Source of the DNA: Acidobacteriota bacterium
GTDB lineage: Bacteria > Acidobacteriota > Vicinamibacteria > Vicinamibacterales > UBA2999
Reading direction: 5' to 3'
Assembly: GCA_013813075.1 (NCBI GenBank)
Contig: JACCSI010000605.1
Location: 1 to 8,177, forward strand
Length of the DNA: 8,177 nt
The notes below the pieces were generated by a model. The model had not been told where the DNA came from. It searched no databases and was given only the letters and a program-made list of their open reading frames with translations. The translations under genes and the position numbers were made by a program. Shown here one piece after another: positions 1-5,236 of this stretch. Position 1 is the first letter of the stretch; each line of letters begins with the position of its first letter.

Positions 1-230
1 AGCGCGCTGAGCGCGCCATTGATCGTGGCCAGCTTCTCCCCGACAGGGACCGTATGGCCCTGCACGGCTTCAAGACCATCCGCGATCGCAGCCACACTGC
101 GGCTGGCATCGTGGAGCGCCCACGCGACGGCGGCGAGGTAGCCCGCCAGTGCCACCACGACGAGAAACACGGTGATGAGCGTCAGTGTAAGTAACATCGG
201 CTGTGCGCGACTAACGGTCGCGCCCTCCAT
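1..230 (-). CDS. Small single-pass membrane protein, B-type, fifth of array (partial, C-terminus outside window)
   Basis: The first 76 residues are visible and the frame is open to the window edge. After a short polar N-terminus there is one membrane segment (about residues 13-37, rich in Leu, Val, Thr and Ala), then an alanine-rich amphipathic helix containing IADGLEAV and INGALSAL. This layout matches the four genes before it. The ADGL and INGxL pieces resemble the tail of the third member (543-842), so I place it in the same subtype, tentatively. The ATG at 230 lies inside the end of the preceding gene (20-base overlap), which suggests translational coupling; no strong ribosome binding site precedes it, and an internal ATG at 197 would leave too little before the membrane segment. 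The role is unknown. By position it belongs to the hydrogenase operon and may be part of a membrane anchor. Confidence 0.72.
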   Translation of the reverse strand, partial: MEGATVSRAQPMLLTLTLITVFLVVVALAGYLAAVAWALHDASRSVAAIADGLEAVQGHTVPVGEKLATINGALSA

Positions 231-543
231 GTGCCGGCCCGCCGGCACGTCCCGCGAGAAGGGCTGTGGCGCCATTCAACTTCTGCTCAATCGCGCCCGC
301 AGTGGACAGGATCTCGGTGGCGACCTGGATCGTTTGATCGAGAGCGCCGATCTGACCGGTGTTGCCGGCAATGCCGGCCGCTGCCGTAAGCGCCTCGCGC
401 GCGTAGATCTGAATCGACTGCGCCGTGCGCCACAGGCGGTGCAACAGCAACACGGACAGTGGCACGAACACCACCAGCGTAACGATCAGACCTGCCCACC
501 AGATGGTGTAGACCACGGGGGGCACAAGGGCATCGGATGGCAT
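211..543 (-). CDS. Small single-pass membrane protein, A-type, fourth of array
   Basis: This 110-residue protein has one hydrophobic segment (about residues 12-34, with an IWW pair at its start), then HRLWRTAQ, whose positive charge predicts N-out/C-in topology, then an Ala/Gly-rich amphipathic helix to residue ~97 and a Gly-rich polar end. From the TA at residues 40-41 onward it aligns without gaps to the first and second members for about 50 residues. Shared positions are TA, an Ile three residues later, the NT at 61-62, L68, T71 and IL at 78-79. The start ATG shares its A with the TAA stop of the previous gene (TAATG), and AGGAG lies about 8 bases upstream. No family function is recognised. 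Position and co-linearity suggest a membrane partner of the hydrogenase encoded upstream in the same operon. Confidence 0.83.
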   Translation of the reverse strand: MPSDALVPPVVYTIWWAGLIVTLVVFVPLSVLLLHRLWRTAQSIQIYAREALTAAAGIAGNTGQIGALDQTIQVATEILSTAGAIEQKLNGATALLAGRAGGPAHGGRDR

Positions 544-842
544 TACCGTTGCTCCTGACGCACGAGGCCGTCGGCCAGGCGCGCGAGATTGCCGTCCACG
601 ACCACCAGACCATCACGGATCGCGGCCAGCCCACCATTGAGCTGCGTGACTTCCGTGGGAATGTGGCCGGTCTCGATTTCAATAGCGCGCAGGCCGAGGC
701 GAATCTTCGCCAGAAAGCTGGTGCCGTGACCGCCCGCCGGACCGAGGTGACGAAGAATGAGGGTCAGGAAGACGGCCAGTGCAATAAAGAGTGCCGCCGT
801 TGCCGCGACGGAGACAATCGCCAGCCAGACCATCGTGTTCAT
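543..842 (-). CDS. Small single-pass membrane protein with heptad-repeat tail, B-type, third of array
   Basis: This 99-residue protein begins almost directly with a membrane segment (residues ~5-30). A Gly/His/Pro-containing hinge (RHLGPAGGHG) and a basic stretch (AKIRLGLR) follow, giving predicted N-out/C-in topology. Residues 68-95 form four consecutive heptads in which the first position is L, I, V, L and the fifth is always Leu, with Gly or Asn at the fourth. This is the pattern of a parallel coiled coil or tight helical bundle. The chosen ATG at 842 overlaps the TGA of the previous gene by four bases (ATGA) and has GGAGG about 6 bases upstream; longer in-frame extensions would only overlap the previous genes. 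It lacks the NT/LxxT/IL signature of the A-type members and is closer to the fifth protein. Function is unknown; a structural membrane stalk is my inference. Confidence 0.83.
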   Translation of the reverse strand: MNTMVWLAIVSVAATAALFIALAVFLTLILRHLGPAGGHGTSFLAKIRLGLRAIEIETGHIPTEVTQLNGGLAAIRDGLVVVDGNLARLADGLVRQEQR

Positions 843-1162
843 CGCGGTCCTCCAATTCCGATCACGCACGTCGGACAGCCAGGGCAGCTCGCCGCGTGCG
901 TGGCGATTACGTCGGTGGCCGCCGCGATGCCGCCGGCGGACGCGAGAATGGCGCCGCCGAGGTGATTGGTGCGATCCAGCAGTGCCAGATGCACGGTGTT
1001 GTTGGCAACCTTCTGCCCGGCCGTCCAAATCGCTGACACCCCGCCACGTATCTGCTTGGCCGTGTGAAGAATCATCGTCAAGAGAACGGCGACGACGAGG
1101 AGGACCACCAGGAACACGGCGAGGGACGTCAGCCAGACCTGTTGTACGGCTTCGGGAGTCAT
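839..1162 (-). CDS. Small single-pass membrane protein with CxxCxxC tail, A-type, second of array
   Basis: The protein has 107 residues. The N-terminus (MTPEAVQQVW) carries one acidic residue and no basic one, a strong membrane segment spans about residues 11-32, and HTAKQIR follows, predicting the tail in the cytoplasm. The tail aligns without gaps to the first and fourth members (TA at 34-35, NT at 55-56, L62, T65, IL at 72-73). Unlike them it ends in a cysteine cluster, SCPGCPTC (Cys93, Cys96, Cys99), with His89 nearby. This could bind a metal or iron-sulfur cluster, alone or across an oligomer, but it matches no motif I know and is not a CxxCH haem site. The ATG overlaps the previous stop as ATGA. 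The upstream Shine-Dalgarno is weak (AAGG, ~10 bases away), consistent with coupling to the preceding gene. Confidence 0.85.
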   Translation of the reverse strand: MTPEAVQQVWLTSLAVFLVVLLVVAVLLTMILHTAKQIRGGVSAIWTAGQKVANNTVHLALLDRTNHLGGAILASAGGIAAATDVIATHAASCPGCPTCVIGIGGPR

Positions 1163-1452
1163 CGCACGGCCGCCTTGTGCGTGAGCGCGGCACCGAGCAG
1201 CGTCGCCTTCTGTTCGACCGACTGGACGGTCGCGAGAATGTTCTCCGCGACCTCGTTGGTGTCCTGCAGCCCCCAAATCGGTTGCGTCTGCGCACGAATC
1301 TTCTCGACGGCATGCAACGCCCGAACCGCATCGGCGAGGATGCGACGCGCCGTGAGCAAAATGACGATGAGCAGCGTGGCGGCGATCAGCACGACAACCG
1401 TGGCCACTCCCATCCACACACGCCAGGCCGCCCAAAGCTCAGTGTCGGTCAT
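1159..1452 (-). CDS. Small single-pass membrane protein, A-type, first of array
   Basis: This 97-residue protein directly follows the hydrogenase small subunit, overlapping its end by 14 bases. GGGAGG lies 6 bases before the ATG at 1452; an in-frame GTG one codon upstream is too close to that site to be preferred. The order is an N-terminus rich in Trp (WAAWRVW), one membrane segment (residues ~14-34), TARR immediately after it (positive inside, so the tail is predicted cytoplasmic), then a long amphipathic helix to about residue 90. The segment starting at TA (34-35) aligns without gaps to the second and fourth members, including a QT/NT pair, LxxT and IL. No known domain is recognised. Its place right after the small subunit, where a large subunit would normally sit, makes a hydrogenase-associated membrane role likely but unproven. 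Confidence 0.85.
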   Translation of the reverse strand: MTDTELWAAWRVWMGVATVVVLIAATLLIVILLTARRILADAVRALHAVEKIRAQTQPIWGLQDTNEVAENILATVQSVEQKATLLGAALTHKAAVR

Positions 1453-2755
1453 CACGGTCCTCCCGCGTCATCGAGTCGTCAAGGTAATCGCCTTTGACGC
1501 CGGGCCGGTCGACGCCCCAGAAGCGATCCGCCTCTCCCGGACGCCGGCCGGGGCGCCGCGAGCCCATTTGTTGCCAGCGTTCGTAAAAGAAATGAATGGT
1601 GCGGTCCATGATCGTGCGATCCGGCACGTGTCCCCATCCGCTGGGCACCTCGTTGAACACGTCCCACCGGTGCTCCCGATTGCCTTCTTTATTACTCATG
1701 CGTCGCAGTCGCCGCACCACCGCGCCGACGCCGCGCGACAGGCCGGTCGAGACAATCGCCCCCGGCGGTGTTTTGTAGAAGGGGGAGAACTTGTCAGGGA
1801 AGCCCGGCATTGTGCAACCGATACACACGCCGCCCGCCTTCATGCAGCTGCCCATGTGATTGATCGCGCCCCGCTGAACGATATTGCAGTTGACAACCGG
1901 GCCCCAGCAGCCAATTTCGACCAGACATTCGGGGTCGCCATACTCATGTGCAAAGCTGCCCTCTTCGTAATACCCCGCCCGTGTACAGCCCTGATGCACC
2001 GTTTGCCCGAACATCCAGGCAGGTCTGCCGAGTGCATCGAATGCCGGCAGGGGGCCGAGGCCCTGGAGAAAGAGCAGCACCGCAAACACCGTTTCGGTGA
2101 AGTTGTCGCCGACCGGCGCACAGCCGGGGATATTGATCACCGGTAAACCGAACGCACTGCGGTAATCCTTACCGAGCGCGTCCATCACGCTCATCGACCC
2201 GGTCGGATTGCCGGCCGCCGAGGGCACGCCGCCCCACGTGGCGCAGGTCCCGATGGCGATGGTCGCAGCGGCGCCCGGCGCCAGTCGGTGCAGCCACGTC
2301 GCGGTCGGAACCGGATGTTTGACCGCGCCGTAATCAGCTTCGCCGCTGATCGCCTCGACGCCCATCGCCGAGAAGTACCCGCCCGTGCGCTGAGCGATGC
2401 GCTCGTCGGCCACCGAGCCCTCGAACACGAGAACGTACGGGTCGCCCAATGTGCCGTCGGCGGCTTTCTTGAACGACTCGACGAAATGATCGCCGGATTC
2501 GACCGCCAGCACCGGATGATGCAGCAGCACTTTTGGCATGGCCGGAACAATGCCGAGCAGAAGGCCCTCGATGCCGGGATTGGTCGCGCCGGTGACAGCA
2601 ATCGAGCAGCCATCGCAGCTCATGCCGGCGAGCCAGAACACATGCACTGTTTTGAGCGGCCCAAGCGGCAGCCGCTCGCGTTTGTGTTCAGGCTCCGTCT
2701 CCGGGACCGCCGGCTGCCCGCCGCGCACCTCGGTTGTGGTAGTCGTCTCTGCCAT
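1439..2755 (-). CDS. [NiFe]-hydrogenase small subunit, high-affinity group 1h-like lineage
   Basis: This 438-residue electron-transfer subunit would pair with a NiFe large subunit not present in the window. A Thr/Glu/Pro-rich leader (~33 residues) without a twin-arginine motif precedes the flavodoxin-like fold, so a cytoplasmic location is expected. Proximal cluster ligands are visible at C47 and C50 (SCDGC), C171 (GTC) and C212 (PGC). The ferredoxin-like half has HQGC (H254, C257), C277 and C283 for the distal cluster, and C290, C311 and C314 (CIGC) for the medial one, with an extra C304. Stretches such as GCWGPVV and CIGCTMPGFPDKF are typical of the actinobacterial-type (group 1h) subunits I know. 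About 90 residues follow the RRLRRM segment, longer than I expect for group 1h. The ATG at 2755 has AAGGGGAG just upstream and lies 9 bases after hypE. An hhyS-like gene; the exact subgroup needs a phylogeny. Confidence 0.95.
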   Translation of the reverse strand: MAETTTTTEVRGGQPAVPETEPEHKRERLPLGPLKTVHVFWLAGMSCDGCSIAVTGATNPGIEGLLLGIVPAMPKVLLHHPVLAVESGDHFVESFKKAADGTLGDPYVLVFEGSVADERIAQRTGGYFSAMGVEAISGEADYGAVKHPVPTATWLHRLAPGAAATIAIGTCATWGGVPSAAGNPTGSMSVMDALGKDYRSAFGLPVINIPGCAPVGDNFTETVFAVLLFLQGLGPLPAFDALGRPAWMFGQTVHQGCTRAGYYEEGSFAHEYGDPECLVEIGCWGPVVNCNIVQRGAINHMGSCMKAGGVCIGCTMPGFPDKFSPFYKTPPGAIVSTGLSRGVGAVVRRLRRMSNKEGNREHRWDVFNEVPSGWGHVPDRTIMDRTIHFFYERWQQMGSRRPGRRPGEADRFWGVDRPGVKGDYLDDSMTREDRDDRH

Positions 2756-2764
2756 GGCTCCCCT

Positions 2765-3850
2765 TCAACAGATGCGCGGCAACTGCTCACCGGCGAGCAT
2801 CGTCACCACCCGTTCACCGCCGACCCGCGATCGCATGACGACCATGCCCGGATGGTGGGCCGTCACTTCGCCGACGACCGCCGCATCGATCCCACGCGGA
2901 TGCGCTTTCATCGTGTCCACCAGTCCTGGTGCGGCCGCGGCCGGGACGATCGCGATCAATTTGCCTTCGTTGGCGACGTACAACGGATCGAGCCCGAGAA
3001 GCTCGCAGGCGCCGCGGACTTCGGCGCGAACGGGAATGGCGGCCTCGGTCAACGTCATCCCGACGTGAGACGCCGCAGCAATCTCGTGCAGCGCACTCGA
3101 AACCCCGCCACGGGTGGGGTCGCGCATGCACCGGATGTCCGGACAGCAGCCGAGCATCACGCGCGTGAGATCAGCAAGGGACGCCGTGTCGCTTTCCAGT
3201 GTGGTCTCAAAATCGAGTCCTTCCCGAACCGACATGATGGCGATGCCATGATCGCCAATCGTGCCCGACAGGATGATCTGATCACCCGGCCGGCACGCCG
3301 CGGCTGATAGTGTGCGGCCGCGCGGCACGATGCCGATGCCTGACGTGGTGATAAAGATCTGGTCGCCCTTGCCGCGATCCACGACTTTGGTGTCTCCCGC
3401 GACCAGGACGACGCCGGCGCTGTCGCATGCCTCGCGCATCGACTGCACGATGCGCCGCAGATCGTCGATCGTCAGGCCTTCTTCGAGGATGAACGCAGCG
3501 CTGATGAACAACGGCGTGGCGCCACCCATCGCCAGATCGTTGACCGTCCCGTGCACGGCAAGTTTTCCGATGTCGCCGCCGGGAAAGAAAATTGGCCGAA
3601 CCACAAAGCTGTCGGTCGTGAAAGCAATGCGAACATCAGCGTGCGGCGCCAGGGAGCAGGTGGCCTGATCCTCGAGGCGCGACAAGGTCTCGTTGCCCAA
3701 GATCGGCAGGAACAACCGGTGAATGAGATCAGCGGACAACCGGCCACCGCTACCGTGTCCGAGCAGCACCCGATCGTGGTGCGCAAACGGCGCCGGGCAC
3801 GTGCCCAGGAAATCGGCGACCGTCAACCGGGCGGACGGCTCAGACAGCAT
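2765..3850 (-). CDS. hypE: Hydrogenase maturation factor HypE (thiocyanate-forming dehydratase)
   Basis: HypE accepts a carbamoyl group from HypF on its C-terminal cysteine and dehydrates it with ATP to a thiocyanate, the source of the active-site cyanide ligands. The 361-residue product has the usual length and ends in the diagnostic PRIC, with Cys361 as the final residue. It has the PurM-like fold signatures: HGSGG at 32-36, TTDSFVVRP at 78-86, [10 protein letters not shown] at 104-113, AGDTKVV at 151-157 and DPTRGG at 244-249. The start ATG overlaps the end of hypD by 11 bases, with GAGG about 9 bases upstream. It is followed after 9 bases by the hydrogenase small subunit, so maturation and structural genes are very probably on one transcript. 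Nothing in it looks broken. Confidence 0.98.
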   Translation of the reverse strand: MLSEPSARLTVADFLGTCPAPFAHHDRVLLGHGSGGRLSADLIHRLFLPILGNETLSRLEDQATCSLAPHADVRIAFTTDSFVVRPIFFPGGDIGKLAVHGTVNDLAMGGATPLFISAAFILEEGLTIDDLRRIVQSMREACDSAGVVLVAGDTKVVDRGKGDQIFITTSGIGIVPRGRTLSAAACRPGDQIILSGTIGDHGIAIMSVREGLDFETTLESDTASLADLTRVMLGCCPDIRCMRDPTRGGVSSALHEIAAASHVGMTLTEAAIPVRAEVRGACELLGLDPLYVANEGKLIAIVPAAAAPGLVDTMKAHPRGIDAAVVGEVTAHHPGMVVMRSRVGGERVVTMLAGEQLPRIC

Positions 3851-4988
3851 TCGCCGCTTCCTCTCTGTGGCCTTCCTTCTGGAACGTCACCGGCGAGCTC
3901 TGCAGGTGCCGGCCGTAGGCGTAATACGCGGCACACGCCCCCTCCGCCGACACCATCGTCGCGCCAATTGGTGTGTGCGGCGTGCACGCGGTTGCGAACG
4001 CTGCACACTCGTGCGGCTTGCGCACGCCGCGTAGAATCTGGCCGCTGATGCACACGGCAGGTTCGAGGGTATCTATACCGTCGACCGAAAAGCGCCGCTC
4101 GGCGTCGAAGTGCGCGTATGCGGCGCTCAGTTTCAGGCCGCTCTTCGGGATGCTGCCGACACCACGCCACTTGCGATCGCACACCTCGAACACGTCAGCC
4201 ATCAGCGCTCGGGACGCCGGGTTGCCGTCGCGACGCACGGCGCGTGAATACGCGTTCTCGACCTCCGCACGACCCTCTTCGAGCTGGCGAATGGCCCGAT
4301 ACAGCCCCTCGAGCATGTCGATGGGCTCAAATCCCGTGATCACGATCGGCACGTGGTAGTGGCGGGCGATCGGCTCGTATTCCTCGAAGCCGACGACTGT
4401 GCAGACGTGCCCCGGTCCGAGAAACGCCTGGACACGATTGTCCGGCGCCTCGAGAATCGCCGTCATCGCCGGCGGCACGAGGACGTGCGACACCAGCACG
4501 CTGAAATTCCTGAGCCCTCGCTGCGCCGCCATCCACACCGCCATCGCATTGGGCGGCGCAGTCGTCTCGAACCCGATGGCGAAGAACACCACTTCTTTGT
4601 CGGGATTGGCTGCCGCGATTGTGACGGCGTCAAGTGGCGAATACACCACGCGGACGTCGCTGCCATGCGATTTGAGCTGGAGCAAATCGCCGTGCGAGCC
4701 CGGCACCCGCAGCATGTCGCCGAACGAACAGAAGATCACCTCAGCGCGTGACGCCACCGCGTGGGCGCGATCGATGGCCTCGAGCGAGGTGACGCAGACG
4801 GGGCATCCCGGGCCGTGCACCAGCTCGATCGACTTCGGCAGCAGCTCGTCGATGCCGTATTTCACGATAGTGTGCGTCTGGCCGCCACAGACTTCCATGA
4901 TCGTCCATGGGCGGGTCACGACCCCCTCGATCGCTGTCACGAGCTTCCGCGCAGCCACCTCATCGCGGTACTCGTCGAGAAACTTCAT
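3840..4988 (-). CDS. hypD: Hydrogenase maturation factor HypD (Fe-S scaffold for Fe(CN)2CO)
   Basis: HypD forms, with HypC, the scaffold on which iron receives its cyanide and CO ligands. The protein is 382 residues, normal for the family. Visible motifs are CGGQTH at 34-39, GPGCPVC with Cys62 and Cys65 (the redox pair), [11 protein letters not shown] at 88-98, IGFETTAP at 138-145, [11 protein letters not shown] at 219-229, and the C-terminal [4Fe-4S] ligands Cys313, Cys328, Cys335 and Cys352 in CISGQILRG...ECAAFATAC...EGACAAYY. All expected catalytic cysteines are present. The ATG overlaps the hypC stop as ATGA, consistent with the HypC-HypD partnership and coupled translation; GGAAGAGG lies just upstream. 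Confidence 0.98.
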   Translation of the reverse strand: MKFLDEYRDEVAARKLVTAIEGVVTRPWTIMEVCGGQTHTIVKYGIDELLPKSIELVHGPGCPVCVTSLEAIDRAHAVASRAEVIFCSFGDMLRVPGSHGDLLQLKSHGSDVRVVYSPLDAVTIAAANPDKEVVFFAIGFETTAPPNAMAVWMAAQRGLRNFSVLVSHVLVPPAMTAILEAPDNRVQAFLGPGHVCTVVGFEEYEPIARHYHVPIVITGFEPIDMLEGLYRAIRQLEEGRAEVENAYSRAVRRDGNPASRALMADVFEVCDRKWRGVGSIPKSGLKLSAAYAHFDAERRFSVDGIDTLEPAVCISGQILRGVRKPHECAAFATACTPHTPIGATMVSAEGACAAYYAYGRHLQSSPVTFQKEGHREEAANAV

Positions 4989-5236
4989 GCCTCTTCCACT
5001 TTCAGCTCGTCGAGCTGTTCCATGCTGTCGAGAAACTCGAACACCTTGCGAGCCTCTTCTTCGTCAACGCGTTCGAGCGCGAACCCGACGTGGACAATGA
5101 CGTACTCGCCGAGCGTCACCTCAGGCACGTGCTCCAGGCACACCCGCTTGACGACCCCGTTGAAGTCGACCTTGCCCATCAGGATGTTCTGGTCGCGCCA
5201 GGTCTCGACAACGCGTCCTGGGATACCTAAGCACAT
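4985..5236 (-). CDS. hypC: Hydrogenase maturation chaperone HypC
   Basis: HypC is the small chaperone that works with HypD during Fe(CN)2CO assembly and then carries it to the large-subunit precursor. The 83-residue product begins MCLGIPG, with the essential Cys2 exposed after methionine removal, and contains [17 protein letters not shown] with the conserved His49. The start is fixed by this N-terminus: longer in-frame starts upstream would bury Cys2 and run inside hypF. GGAG lies six bases before the ATG. It overlaps hypF by 10 bases and hypD by 4. The family includes HybG-like paralogues specific to one enzyme. Only one copy is visible, so it presumably serves the hydrogenase encoded just downstream. 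Confidence 0.97.
   Translation of the reverse strand: MCLGIPGRVVETWRDQNILMGKVDFNGVVKRVCLEHVPEVTLGEYVIVHVGFALERVDEEEARKVFEFLDSMEQLDELKVEEA

Larger units (their letters stand above)
1..1452 (-). repeat. Tandem array of five diverged small membrane-protein genes (order A-A-B-A-B)
   Basis: The five genes share length (~97-110 residues where complete), architecture (short N-terminus, one membrane helix, amphipathic helical tail) and end-to-end overlaps of 4, 4, 1 and 20 bases. Members one, two and four align without gaps from the TA just after the membrane helix through about 50 residues, with invariant T, A, I, A, T, L, T, I and L at equal spacing. This supports duplication from one ancestor. 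Members three and five share only short pieces (xADGL or xRDGL heptads, LNGGL/INGAL), so their relation is tentative. The similarity is at protein level; I see no obvious nucleotide repeats, which implies old duplications kept by selection. Confidence 0.7.

Noticed and set aside
543..1331. Longer forms of the second and third membrane proteins using far-upstream in-frame starts (198 and 262 codons)
   Set aside because: The extensions are Arg/Ser-rich shadow sequence overlapping the preceding genes. The shorter starts have ATGA overlaps, start immediately before the membrane helix, and match the size of their paralogues.
1064..2146. Long open frame on the plus strand (360 codons) opposite the small subunit and first array genes
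   Set aside because: It is antisense to a clearly recognised hydrogenase small subunit with all cluster motifs, and its translation is low-complexity Arg/His/Ala-rich with no recognisable domain, as expected from a GC-rich antisense shadow.
2654..2755. Possible Tat signal in the small-subunit leader (KRERLPLGPLK)
   Set aside because: No RRxFxK-type twin arginine and no following hydrophobic signal segment; the leader is polar and leads straight into the fold, so export is not supported.
2288..3307. Long plus-strand open frame (339 codons) spanning the small subunit and hypE
   Set aside because: It crosses two real genes in antisense and has a compositional bias typical of shadow frames; no motif is recognised.
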